NCBI RefSeq assembly: GCF_015706575.1
Contig: NW_024037051.1
Coordinates: 12,063,016-12,127,015, forward strand
Length of the DNA: 64,000 bases
Source of the DNA: Patiria miniata
Taxonomy: Eukaryota; Echinodermata; Asteroidea; Valvatida; Asterinidae
Direction of reading: 5' to 3'
Under the pieces are notes generated by a model. It had not been told where the DNA came from and made no database searches. It saw only the letters and a list, made by a program, of their open reading frames with translations. Positions within the stretch are counted from its first letter, which is position 1, and every line of letters starts with the position of its first letter. Of this stretch, positions 10,739-22,576 are shown piece after piece. A program made the position numbers and the translations under genes.

Positions 10739-12312
10739 AGATGCATTCCCCGTGTCGTTTTCGAGTTTCACCTCGAAAAAAAACCCCACGATTTTACTGC
10801 TATTTTCCAGTAATATAAAATTTAGTCACTTTTGAATAAGGCATATTTGAACAAGAAAAATCCGCCGACGTTCAGTTCTTTAATTTTTGTTTTTACAAAA
10901 TTCGGATTATTGGCTGCGTGACAATAATTAGGCTCTCGCAGGGCGGGTTATCTGTGCACCAAATTAAAGCCCTTTTTCAAAAAGCTGCAGAAGCCCCAAA
11001 TAGTAATAAAGTATTTTTTTCGGTAAAACAAAACATACAAAGTGAAAAGTCGTTAGGAGAAAAAAATATCATTTTTTGAAGAGCATAGGGTTTGCATTTT
11101 TAACGGAAACGAGGGAAACTCTGTCTCTGAAGTAAGCAGAGATCTTAGATAAAATTCTTCGGGATAAACTGTATAGGCCTACTAGTAGGCTAATCATGCA
11201 TTTTGCTGAAAGGCTATTTTATTTATAATCCAGACAATCATTGCAATTGGATTCGTAATTTAAGAATTCACGAGGCGCGAAGCGCCGAGTGAATTCGTAA
11301 ATTAAGAATCCACACTTGCGAGTGTTTTCTTCGACTTTGCGTCAACAGAAGTATTGGAAAGAATGTTGCAACCTGACGCCACTTTTTTCTTCATATATCA
11401 TCTCGATGAAGGTCATTCGTTGCAGAAATGATGATAAGACATGAATCTGGGACTGAGGTATGTTTCAAATTTTGTTAAGAAATACTTGAAATGACTAGCT
11501 CTCCATAGACTTTTCACACAAGCGCGGAAGTGGCGTCAGGTTGCAACATTTTTTCCTGGCGTGTTTAGCATGTGTATCGCCACACCCGTACAACCAAGCC
11601 ATTTTGTGTGTATGCGCTCCTTACGACAAAATGGATAGTTCAGACGGCGAATTCTTTCTGACTAAAAGTAGTTTTTGCAGTGACGGCGGCGAATGTGACA
11701 GTGAAGATGCATTGGTAATTTTCGGATAGCAAATTTTCACGCTGACGGTCCTATTCACGCTAATTATGGAGAACAATATTATTGTCCGACGTGTTCAAAG
11801 TGTGGATTCGTAATTCCGAATCCACACTTTACTAAAGATTCGTCGTTCCGAATCAACACTTTTAACAATAGTGTGACGTCATAGCAATGGTTTAAATATA
11901 GTTAATGCATGGGATAGCATATTAAAGACGAAAACTTCCGCAATTTGAAGCAAGGGTCAGAATGTCGTGTCAACATGTTTGATCCACGACTCATGTGTGC
12001 AAAGAGGGGAATAATACGCGTCCTTTGTGTTTCACAAGCAGCAAGCCAACCAGGGGATTTTCCCTGATAAAGTTAATGCATTATCTCATTGCGTGGGGGA
12101 TATTTTGCGAGACAGTTTGCCAACCTATATTTTTTTCTTCAATGGAATCTTTGAAAAGAAGGTTAGAGCACTGGGAAAGCCGCACAGAAGTCAAAATAAA
12201 TAGAAAGGGAGGAGGCTAGTCGTGTGTATAAAATCATTGAGTAAGTGACTGTGGAATATTCGTTTATTTTCGCACTTGCTCATATAATGGGCTATACAAA
12301 GCCAAGCTTACC
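10739..12312. other. Intergenic with several short inverted repeats
   Basis: No gene was recognised. GTTGCAACCTGACGCCACTT at about 11363 is repeated inverted at about 11527-11547. GAATTCAC-GGCGCGAAGCGCC-GTGAATTC forms a hairpin at about 11266-11295. TGTGGATTCGTAATTCCGAA with its inverse makes another at about 11801-11835. These look like remnants of small foldback elements. A 33-residue acidic ORF at about 11631-11729 is too short to call. Confidence 0.5.
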
Positions 12313-12836
12313 TTAAAGATATAGTCCATCATTTGTAATTTGTGCATTTTGTTCGTTTGAAGCAACAAAAGTGTTCAAAATCTAATGAAGGATACTGAAC
12401 AACTAACCTGATGAAGTTTCAGCTCAGCTTCAGCTGTATATTCCGAGAAAAACAGCATTCTAGGATCTCAATTTCAAATCAAAAGTTGCTAAATCAGGTT
12501 TTGAATTGTTTTGAATTGCAGCTATACGCGATGTCGCGCACTGATCCGACGAATTATAGCAACCGCGCACGCCTGTGCGTCGTGCCAATGCTTGCGCGCG
12601 CTGCGCCGAATAACAAAACGAACTACTAATTTAAATGTTCCTACGGTGCGTCTTAAGACGCACCGTTGGAAAGGCCTTCTTTCGTTGATTACTTCAAAAT
12701 GATAGCTTGCCAGAAAGATTAATTTCACAGGGAGTTTAGTCCACTTACTACCTTTCAACCAAGTATGTTTTTCAACAATAATACGCCAGTTACTTTTTCG
12801 GATGGCTGCAAAATTAATGATGGACTATAGCTTTAA
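12313..12836 (+). mobile_element. TTAA-flanked MITE (family A), copy 2
   Basis: TTAA-AGATATAGTCCATCATTTG is at the left and ATGATGGACTATAGCT-TTAA at the right. The central palindrome GGTGCGTCTTAAGACGCACC is intact. It is non-coding. Confidence 0.85.
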
Positions 12837-13853
12837 AGCTGACGCATGTAGCAACCTGTCGGTGCTCTTGACCCATTCCATTTTTCCACGTAACGAGTTT
12901 TCAATTTGAATGTCATTTTCTGAAAGAAAAATTATTTTTAGCGGTTTTTTTATTTATTTATTTATTTATTTATTTATTTTTTAATTTTTTTTACATCTGC
13001 AACCCTCTAAAAACATTATTTTGGGTTACTACATTGGGTCTCTATTATAATACACAAAAGACACGCCTGAATCGAATTGTCGAATCGGAAACATTCCGAA
13101 ACTTGTAAATGCATGTACATTGTTTGTAATTATTTTCCAGGACCAAATATGTGCGGATTGTATCGTACTTTTGTATTGTTTAAAAAAAAAAGACGCAATT
13201 AACAACTCTTTTTCTGGGTGAATTCTGAACATACCACCGATGGTACATGTTTAAATTGAATTTTACCTCTCCCAATTTTGCATTCCCGGATCGATTCAAA
13301 TCATGGATAAGTCTATGATAATTATTCTCCCACACAAATCTGTGTCTCCATTAATATCCGGTACTCTCGGGAATTGGGGACCCTATTGTCCTCTATCGTT
13401 CAACGTCCCCTATTGAATGCAGAAACAAACTCACACATACCCATGTTTACGTTACATGCGTAGTGTGGACATTTCTTTGTTTTCGTGTAGTTAAGAAAAA
13501 CCTCTGAAATTTTTTTTATTTTACTCACACTGTGCAAACTCTTTCAACCCAATTTTGTTTCTATGATCCACACAAACAAGGTTATGTACATTGTAAATAA
13601 GGCATTACCTTTGCCCAATAAAATGTGTGTCATCATAATACAAAACAACATTTCAATTTCCGGCCCAATAAGTAGCAGTCTGCTCAATTCATAATCCGTT
13701 GTGTGGTCTTTGAAGGGAAATTCCATCGTCATACTTTTTCTCACAAAGACTTTTTTTTACAAAACAAATTTTTAACAAAAGATAATAGAGCGCCATATAA
13801 GCGTTGATTACAGCAGCAGGCCTCCAACACTCTATGTGGCTGCCAAATTCTGA
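12837..13853. other. Intergenic upstream of receptor-like copy 3
   Basis: It contains a (TTTA)n microsatellite at about 12949-12984 and otherwise AT-rich DNA. The conserved upstream block of genes 1 and 2 is not recognisable here, so copy 3 has a different 5' flank. Confidence 0.5.
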
Positions 13854-14919
13854 TTGTTGCGTCGAGGTCTCGACCGGTGTGATGGATTCCTCTATAGCGA
13901 GAATAGCCCGTTGCTCCAAAATCTGGGCGTCAGGCATGCCAAGCCTCCTTGCATTGGATACGAGAGCTTCCCACTGGAAAATCTTGCCGTTGGTGAGCCC
14001 GGTCCTGGGCCTTCTCCCAAGTCGACGAGAGGCCAACCCTGGCCGTCGGTCGTCTGGTTTCTGCTGAAGATCATCGGACTGTACAACTACCGGCGCATTG
14101 TGACGCGGCGGCCGTGCCATCTTTGCCACTTGGCCGCCGTGAAGAGGCGGCTCCAGCGGGCCGGCGGGGAGAAGGCTGATACCGGCCGCTGCGGCCTCTA
14201 TCCCGGAGCGGCGATGCCGATGAACCTCGGTGAAGACGGCAATGATGATGGTGATGATTGCAAGGAGGAGCAGCTGGTCTGTCTGGTGGAAGGCAACATG
14301 AACACGGTTTTCGATAAAGACGGTCCGGGGAGTCCTGCCGATGAGGTGTGTGCAGTTTGCCGGAGCGAATGGTGGGATGGATGGGGAAGGTGCCGCCCGT
14401 ACTCGGAAACCGATATTGGTAAGTAACGCAATCAATTGCATACTCAGCTAAAGTGTTAACAAAAAAGAGTTTTTATTTCAATGTTCAAATATTATTATTT
14501 CTAATAAAAATGTGAAAACTCGTCACTGACACCATACGAAGTTAACCATATTTTTTTTGATTTTCAGTTTCTTACATTTTTAAACATTATTCATCAAGGC
14601 CTACCATTGAACGAATTTTCAAAGCTTCAAGAGCTTCACTTTAATAATTACGCTAATTATCCATAGCAACTTTTGCGCAAGAGTGACAATTTTCGTTTTC
14701 ACGAAGTTAACACTCAAGTTCCATTTACCATTGCAATGCATGGCGCGCACTCTGCCAATGTGAGCCAAAACGTTTTCACGAAGTAACGTAACACTCTACT
14801 TGTGCGCGCGCCCTGACCTGAAGTTGCACTTTCCTCGTGTTGTATACATTGAAGAGTGTTACTTCGTGAAAACGAAAATTAGCCTAACAGTTTCGCAGCT
14901 TTTTCAGTTTCACGAACTA

Positions 14920-15277
14920 AGGCCAAAAAAAAAAATAAGTCGGTCTCTGATCAGCGCGCGCGTCGATTTTAATCATGCGCGTCAATCTTTTTTTTTCCAA
15001 AATGTTCCGCGGTAGCTCCAGCAGCGCCCTCTATTGCCGCACCTCCTCAATTTTTTTTACCAAAGAGCACCAAGGAATGGGAAATTGCACCAAGGCAAAT
15101 GATCGGGAGCACCAAGGCAAATTATGGAGGACACCAATGTACATGAGGACACCAAGTAGCAAAATAGTACCCCACCTTGTCTGTACAATCCAAGCTTGAA
15201 GAAAAAAAAAAAAGCCGCGTCCCCGCGTCAATTCCGGAACTTTGGTCTGACCAGAGACCGAATTTTTTTTTTGGCCT
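14920..15277. mobile_element. A-rich-ended MITE (AGGCCAAAA type), copy 1
   Basis: The left end is AGGCCAAAAAAAAAAATAAG, then TCGGTCTCTGATCAG. The right end carries CTGACCAGAGACCGAA, then a T-run and GGCCT. It lies in the intron of receptor-like copy 3. The element at 60495-60878, and more distantly 58901-59269, share the same plan. Confidence 0.65.
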
Positions 15278-17904
15278 AACACTCACCTTTTTTCCTCTTA
15301 TTTCTTGTTGATTTAATACACAAAAGGGTGAAAACAGCAGATTTAATAAATTCAATTCATCAAGTGTCCACAACGAGAAACCCAACTGAAAATACTCTGT
15401 CGTTTTGACGCAAAGTGTTGTTTTAGAAGGCGTTCAACTTTAGTTGCCATTTTCTCCGATTGCTAGTTTTTACTGGCATGCACATGGGTGTTACTTCGTG
15501 ATGTTGCTGACGAATTATGTAGGCAACGGCGTTAAAATAAAATCGTTCAGTTCATACTTCGAATTTCTGTTGATAGGGGAGAGCTCGATCAGTCCTTCAG
15601 ATCAGTACATGTGTAATTTCATTAAATTTATCATTGGCTCTCTATCGACTTTGAAGGAACGTTTCTTTTTGTAATATTTTTCGCAGCATGCCAAAAGACT
15701 GTAAGCTGAATTCTGTTGATTTATCTATACCTTATTTCCTCCTCAAATCCCGCACTCCATAAACCATGCTTCATCACACACAAGTGTTTAGAAGACCTGG
15801 AGGTCAACAATGTGTGAATGAGTGCATCTTACAAGTTAAAATTGTTTACAAGATGCGCACAAGTGGGAATAATAAGCGATACATTTCTATCTACAGGAAT
15901 CTTCCAATTTGGTGATTTCTGGTCGAAAGAGTTGTAGCCAATGACGCTGTTGAGGAACATTTTTTTTTCAATGAATTTTAATCAATGGATTTAATACAAT
16001 TTATTTAAAAAAATGTTGTTGATAAACGGATTTCGCACGCTTTTTTCGCAGTGAAGAGAATCAAAGAAACTCTATATCCTCTATCTCAGTCGCACCTGAC
16101 GAAGCTGAAATCAACTTTGAATCAAGTTTTTAAATTCAGCCACCTTTCTAATGTACAGTTTTTTTGTTTTTGTGTTTTGTGTAAAGCAATTTTTTTAAGC
16201 CTAGAAACTTTTTACCCATAAACCTTTTATCATTCTCTCTCATCCATTTGTATGTAATGTAATGCAAATCTTTTTATGTGTAGTCTTGTGAAGATTATAT
16301 TTAATTCCATGTTTATCCAGTCGTTGGTCTTGAAATGATGTAATTCTATGTCTGTTCATATTCCTTGTCTTACCCCTCCCCTCTCATCCTCTCCCCCTTC
16401 CCACCCTCTCCATTTCATGTTTTTTTTTATTTTATTTTTTTATATATACTATTTTAGTCTTTCGCTGCTCTTGTAAAGTAAAGTTTTGTTTTTAATGATT
16501 AAACATTGTAAATGTTCTTTACGATTCCGCTGCTGGCGGCGAAAAAACACATAATAATAAACCAATTAATAATAATAAATAAACAAATACATCTCAGTTT
16601 ATAATATGGATGGTTTAAAATGTGCAAAATACAACATACCAGGATATTTTTTTAAAAGACAGCTTTGGCTGTTTTGCATGTCCGAGCAACCGACGGGCAT
16701 GACGCCACAGGTGACCTGATCTGAAGGACACAAATCAGATTTTTGAAAAAAGATATAGACCTGCTTATAAGCCAATTAATCATGTCATGTACATTTTGCT
16801 GTAGTTGGAAGGTTCTAATTCTCAGATGTTCTTGCCTAAAAAAACAGATAAGGATATTCCCCGCCTAGCATCTCCCCTTAAACTAGGCCTTGATCAAACA
16901 CTCGATGTAATTTGGCATGAAATAGCATCTATCGTTTTCCTCACTAAGGTGTCCGGAAATGGAACCACTGCGGCAGTGCAGTACTCTCTCTCATCTGGCC
17001 CTTGACGCTGATTGGTCTCATCATGTACGACTTCTGCAACTATCTCCATGACTACTGGGGACACGAGGAGCAACTCATCCGCCTTATCAGCTACTCCACC
17101 TTCCTCTCATTCAACTTGTCCAGCCCGCTCATGAGCCTCGTGGCCAACATCCAGAACATGATGGTGGATCACCGGTGGTCGAGTAGGCGCCGCGGCTTCA
17201 GCTGGTACGAGTGCCTGAGCGTGCGGTTCATCGTGAAACGCCTGCAGCACTTGGGGCTGGGCGAGCAGGGTCTGGTGTACAAGCCGTACCTCACGGTGTG
17301 CATCGTTTGGCCAGTCGTAAACGGGGTATACCGCGCTTTCATCTACTACATCTTCGTTGTGAGAAAATCCATGAATTCCCATATGCAGATCTCTCTTGCC
17401 ACGGGCGCTGTGAGCATGGTAGTCTGGGGAAGCTTCTGTTATCTGATGCTCCTGATGCGTTTGTCCTTTCAGAAACAGCAGCGCTTGGAGCTGTCCTTTC
17501 TCTGGCGTCACGCGGGGCAGGTTGACGTCTGCAGGGGCCGGCTGGCTCTGTACGCCCAAGACCTCGGCAGCATGTGTAGGCTTGTCTCCGCTTGGGTCAT
17601 CATGGTTGTAGCGGTCTCCACCTGGGCTTTCACCACCCAGATCTCCAGGGACTACCTGGCCATCAGCAGCGACCTCAAGTTGAAGAATGCGAACCTGGTG
17701 GTCAATATCAACATCATGATCTGGTCCGAGAACTTCATGTTCCTGATCCTACCCCTGGTGGCGCTTGGCGGCTTCGACCTGAACAAAACCTGGGTCCAGT
17801 TCGTCAGAAACGTCAGCCAGATGAGGTCAGAGGCACAGGAGGTTTTTTGGGACAAGCTTCTGGTCTTCTGCGAGGAGCAGTCTCCGGTCTACAGGGTGGA
17901 GACC

Positions 17905-18381
17905 ACTGATCTCTATATAAAGACTGGATAGCTAATACAGAGCCGCACAATGTACGAATTTGACGCCATATTGGTGAGACCGGCTGGTGATCTACAAAGG
18001 ACAAGTTGCCGTTTTTATAGACAGCATGATTTCTTTTGTAACGTCGCAGTTCACTTGAGTTATATTTTGACCACCATCACTGACCAAGGTTAACTACAAT
18101 TTTTCTAACGTCGTGGTTACTAAAATGCCGCAAATATAACTTTTTCGGCGTTTTGAAATAATAATCACTACGGAAATGTGTCCCTTTTAGAACATCATAA
18201 TATGTGTACGTGACCAAAATGCGCGTCAACTGTTGATACAACGCGCGCGTATTTACGCGTAGAACGTTCGTATTATACGCGGCCATCTTCGTGAGACCGG
18301 GGGCGAATTGGTCAATATGCGAAGTCTACTGTGTGAATGTTGTATGCATATCCGCTATCCAGTCTTTATATAGAGATCAGT
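17905..18381. mobile_element. 477-bp MITE inserted in receptor-like copy 3
   Basis: Perfect 28-bp terminal inverted repeats occupy 17905-17932 and 18354-18381 (they start ACTGATCTCTATATAAAG). They are flanked by a 10-bp direct repeat GGTGGAGACC at 17895-17904 and 18382-18391. No ORF of note lies inside. A 9-10 bp duplication fits Mutator-like (MULE) elements best, but the TIR is short for that group, so the superfamily is unassigned. Perfect TIRs suggest a recent insertion. Confidence 0.92.
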
Positions 18382-18587
18382 GGTGGAGACCCTGACACTG
18401 ATGTTCTCTGCTTTGGGTCTGTTCCTTGGTCTGCATTACGGTGACCAGAATGTTGAATACTTGATAAAATACACACGTTATGTTACCACGGTGAATCCCG
18501 TTGAGGTCGATATAATGCCAGCAATGTAATACAATTACACAAGGCATGAAACGTATGCATTTCTTTCTGGAGAATTACGTCTCATAG

Positions 18588-19667
18588 TTAAAGGTATAGT
18601 CCATCATTTGTAATTTGTGCATTTTGTTCGTTTGAAGCAACACACCTACTCAAAATCTGAAGAAGGGTGCTGATCAACTAACCTGATGAAGTTTCAGCTC
18701 AGCTTCAGCTGTATATTTCGAGAAAAACAGCATTCTAGGATCTCGATTTCAAATCAAAAGCTGCTGAATCATGTTTTGAATTGGGCCTGAATTCAGCATC
18801 CGAGACACGTTCTTACTGAGCCGAATGCAGCTACGCGATGTCGCGCACTGATCCGACGAATTATAGCAACCGCGCGCGTGCATGTGCGTCGTGTCAACGC
18901 TTACGCGCACTTCGCCTATTGAAAAAAACGAACTACTAACGGAAATTTCCAACGGTGCGTCTTAAAGCTACAGTCCATCATTTGTAATTTGTGCATTTTG
19001 TTCGTTTCAAGCAACAAAAGAGGTCAAAATCTAATGAAGGATACTGAGCAACTAACCTGATGAAGTTTCAGCTAAGCTTCAGCTGTACATTCCGAGAAAA
19101 ACAGCATTCTAAGATCTCAATTTCAAATCAAAAGTTACTGAATCATGTTTTGAATTGTTTTGAATTGCAGCTATACGCGACGTATACATAGCGCACTGAT
19201 CCGACGAATTATAACAACCGCGCGCGCGTGTGCGTCGTTCCAATACTTGTGCGCGCTGCGCTGAATAACAAAACGAACTACTAATTTAAATTTTCCTACG
19301 GTGCTTCTTAAGAATCATCGTTGGAAATGCCTTCTTTCGTTGATTACTTCAAAATGACAGCTTCCCAGAAAGAATAATTTCACAGGGAGTTTAGTTACCT
19401 TACTATCTTTCAACCAAGTTTGTTTTTCAACAATAATTACGCCAGTTACTTTTCGGATGGCTGCAAATGATGCACTATAGCTTTAATAAGAAGCACCGTT
19501 GGAAAGGCCTTCTTTCGTCGATTTCTTCAAAATGACAGCATGCCAGAAAGACTAATTTCACAGGGAGTTTAGTCCCCTTACTATCTTTCAGCTAAGTACG
19601 TTTTTCAACAATAATTACGTAGTCAGTCACTTTTTGGATAGCTGCAAATGATGGACTACAGCTTTAA
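18588..19667 (+). mobile_element. TTAA-flanked MITE (family A), copy 3, interrupted
   Basis: The outer copy starts TTAA-AGGTATAGTCCATC at 18588 and ends GATGGACTACAGCTTTAA at 19667. It is split at its central palindrome by a second full copy (18962-19486). The resuming half begins TAAGAAGCACCGTTGGAAAGG. Confidence 0.85.
18962..19486 (+). mobile_element. TTAA-flanked MITE (family A), copy 4, nested
   Basis: TTAA-AGCTACAGTCCATCATTTG is at the left and ATGATGCACTATAGCT-TTAA at the right. It is inserted at the TTAA of the outer copy's own palindrome. It is non-coding. Confidence 0.88.
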
Positions 19668-21300
19668 TCAAAATGTTTAAAAGTATAACTGTTACTATGC
19701 AAAAAGATGTAAATAATGCTAGCTAGAGAAAAAAAACCCCGCAAGGTCATTGAATTATGTTTATATCTTTATTTCTATATATAGGCCTATATATATATAT
19801 ATAACTATGATTCATAAGTTAAAAAAAAGTTTATTATTCGACAACAATGAAAATGCATGTCAAGATGGGGACTTTATAGGTTGAATCAACGGAGGGTGGC
19901 AAGTTGCGTAAACAGTTAAACACTTCCATGTTGTTAGGCATAACATTTGTGATAAATTTGGAAATATCACATGCTGTAAGTGTTTTCTTTTTTTATCCAC
20001 GTAGAATAAACAGGAGCCAATAAGCAGCGGCTACGCCATCCCTCCCCCCCCCCCCCCCAGGTTATTAATAAATCTTTTAAAAGCGCCAGGTTGCCACACT
20101 TTTGTTCATATTGAACAAAAAAGAACATTTTTCTTCAAAGGAATATTTACAATCGTCCATACAACATCGTTTTGCATTCCAGACTTTTCAGTATTGTGTA
20201 TGTTCTGTGGAAGCCTTACGCGTCGGAAATAGTAACTAGTCAAAGATTTTTAAGATTCATGTATACATTTTTATAGGTTATCAAGTCTTTCGGAATTTTT
20301 TTTGGGGAAAAATATTGAATGTTTTGCTCAATTGCTAACTATGTTAGGTATTGTAGTGGAAGTACCTTTTCTTAGTTGTTTGCGGATTGCAAGCAATGAA
20401 AGATGTACAGCTTTATAAAAAAAAAATCGTACAGCAATTAAACCTAAAATGGTGGGTGCGGATTCCATCCCCCTGCACTTTTTAGCAATATTTTTGCCAA
20501 ACGCGCGTTTCTCGCCGTGAGCTTTCATGACTTTCAAGCTTCAGGTCTGGCGCATGTTTTATGAAAATTGACCTTAGGGTCACCGCGCTTCGGTGTCCCT
20601 CAGGTCAAACATTTTATTAAGTTTGTCAAAAAAATGCGTTGTTATTTTGCTCTTTCGAATTTTCTTCATGCTGCAGATTAATAAAGGACATTTTAAATCT
20701 CAATTTGGAGGAGTGTTGGGTGGTGTTAACAGTGCTTGCTTGAAATATGATCTGACTGTTTGGTGACTAGCCTGTGTAAAAGGCATGGCAGGGGAAGAGG
20801 ATTGATTTGTTGATTGTCTGTGACTGTTCAGACAGCAGGAGGGTTAACTTTTTTTATTTGATAAATAAACCAACATATTCTGAAGAACCAGTCTAAACTG
20901 AGCCTTGAAGTAAAAAGCCCTGCAGTGGAGGTCATTTATTTACAGAAAAAAACCACTACGAAAGCAAAACTAAAAAAACAGCACCATAAAAACCAGAGTC
21001 TCATGACATCATTCTTTTGACTTCAACGTTGGGAAATCCCCTGGACTTCCTCTCAATTATTTATTTACAAAAAGAAACTGTCCAACAATCAGCGGGGGTG
21101 TCCCAAATCTGTTCACCCCTTTTATTGGCAAGATTTTTCTTTTTTTTTGCCAACAGCGATATCTTGGTTCAGAAATTCTGGGTCGGCTGGAAACTATTGT
21201 TCCATCTAGTTGCGTTCCCCGTATTCCTCAACAAATTTGTTTCTATTAATAAGTTTTCCAAACAGGTATGCTTTATTCCAATCCCCAATTAAATTGTTTT
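19668..21300. other. Intergenic, with one short dispersed repeat
   Basis: No gene was recognised. About 20737-20850 (GTGCTTGCTTG...GACTAGCCTGTGT...GATTGTCTGTGACTGTT) matches blocks at 24465-24570 and 41285-41378. TA-repeats lie near 19785-19805 and a C-run near 20041-20059. Confidence 0.45.
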
Positions 21301-22020
21301 GGTGGTTTTATTTTGGGCATGAATAGATCCGCCTCACCAGCAGACTGGTTCCCGGTCCGTACATTATCGATACTGCATGATTGTGTGGCGGGAACCAGCC
21401 TACACCTGGCGAGAACAAAATTATTGTCGGGCCACAAGAACTTCAAAATTTGTTAAAGGGAATATACAACATTTGCAAACATCGAAAAATAAAACTACCA
21501 GATTTTTACAAAATACTTTACTAGGATGTTTGTAAATGACAGTATAAAGCATCCTGTAAAATTATGGCACCTGGTGTGAAGTCATTTTCAAGAAAATAGT
21601 ATTTTTGTATACATTTCCAACCACCGTTGGAAAAACTATTTTTCAACTACTGATCCAACTACTAATCCAACTTTACCATTTTTCAGTACAAATTTTATTT
21701 GCTATTGGTTACATGTTCATGAACGGGTGCAGGCCATCTAGACTGGTTCCCCACCTTACAATTTTCCGGCATCTATAAATTGATCCATTTCACCTTTAGT
21801 GGAGTCAGGGAACCAGACTGCTTGAATATTTTAGTTTTTCTTGGTTTTTCCAGCATTTTCGAACACAAAACTTCAAACATGTCAGTGTAACAATATTTGA
21901 TCTATTATACTAACCCCTCAAATAGTTAATTTCTGAAAATTACAGCAAAAGCAAATGATGTGCATTCCCTTTAACCAAGTAACAATTGGTCGATGTCCCA
22001 TTCAAAAGTGAATAACTTTT
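21300..22020. repeat. Older dispersed repeat split by a TTAA-MITE (family B)
   Basis: The outer repeat (GCAGACTGGTTCCCGGTCCGTACATTATCGAT... and later CCCATTCAAAAGTGAA) matches 46310-46700. It is interrupted by 21453-21974, which is bounded by TTAA and has inverted ends TTAA-AGGGAATATACAACATTTGC and GATGTGCATTCCC-TTTAA. The inner element is related to 50699-51266 and 63359-63869. Confidence 0.7.
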
Positions 22021-22212
22021 GATTTGCTAGTTTTGGTCCTTCTTAGAAAAAGAATCTATAATTCTCGGGATGCAATGCACTCGTAAAAAAAATGAAAATA
22101 CAAATTTAAGTAAACATTTCTTAGTATGGGAAATATTAATTTTGTGCAGCCATACGTCCCACTTGATGGCTGCACTAACTCAACTCAACTTACAAAAGGA
22201 ACAGGTCATTGA

Positions 22213-22481
22213 CATGGGCGTGGCGAGGGGGGGAAGGGGGGTGCTTGCCCCCTCCTGGCCTGGAAAAGCACCCCCCCCCCCAAAAAAAAAAGGGGAAAAA
22301 AAGAAAAAAAGAAAAAGAGGCGCGAGTCATATTGGTGTAAATTTAATGGGGTGGGAGGGGGGAGCAAAATGTCCCTGCCCCCCTCTAAAACTGATAAATT
22401 GAGAATATGTTGAGAAATACAGGATTTTTTTGGGGAAAATATGTTTAGCCCCCTCTAGAAAAAATCCTGGCGACGCCCATG
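22213..22481. mobile_element. hAT-like MITE with 8-bp target duplication
   Basis: It begins CATGGGCGTGGCGAGG and ends CCTGGCGACGCCCATG. The flanking direct repeat GTCATTGA lies at 22205-22212 and 22482-22489. Its interior has C- and A-runs. Eight-base duplications and this type of terminus fit hAT elements. It lies 95 bp beyond the stop codon of the ZDHHC4-like gene. Confidence 0.85.
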
Positions 22482-22576
22482 GTCATTGAAAATGTACAAC
22501 GGAAGTAAAACTCCAATCAAAATTGAAAACAGATGGTATGAGATAATGGGTTTAAAAGCGAAACTAAAACACAGTG

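Larger units (their letters stand above)
13854..18529 (+). pseudogene. Receptor-like copy 3, disrupted
   Basis: This is the third paralogue. The coding blocks are about 13854-14418 and 16949-17904, with the last part displaced to 18392-18529. The intron position and phase (GAT ATT G|GTAAGT ... CTAAG|GT) match copies 1 and 2. Diagnostic motifs are VVWFLLKIIGLYNYRRIV, CHLC, CAVC, WWDGWGRCRPYSETDIG, FQKQQ and WRHAGQVDVCRGRL. There are two defects. First, the homologous N-terminal frame opens after a TGA at 13851 and has no ATG before the conserved helix. An ATG at the expected place (13880) is in another frame, so an indel or an unseen upstream exon is needed. Second, a transposon at 17905-18381 interrupts the last membrane segment and brings a stop at 17929. 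Flanking coding sequence is otherwise open, and exon 2 is clearly more GC-rich than in copies 1 and 2. It could still make a truncated protein. The 2.5-kb intron holds the element at 14920-15277 and otherwise nothing I recognise. Confidence 0.75.

Noticed and set aside
11595..11729. Short acidic ORF (DSSDGEFFLTKSS...)
   Set aside because: It is very short, lies next to foldback remnants and has no homologue I recognise or splice context.
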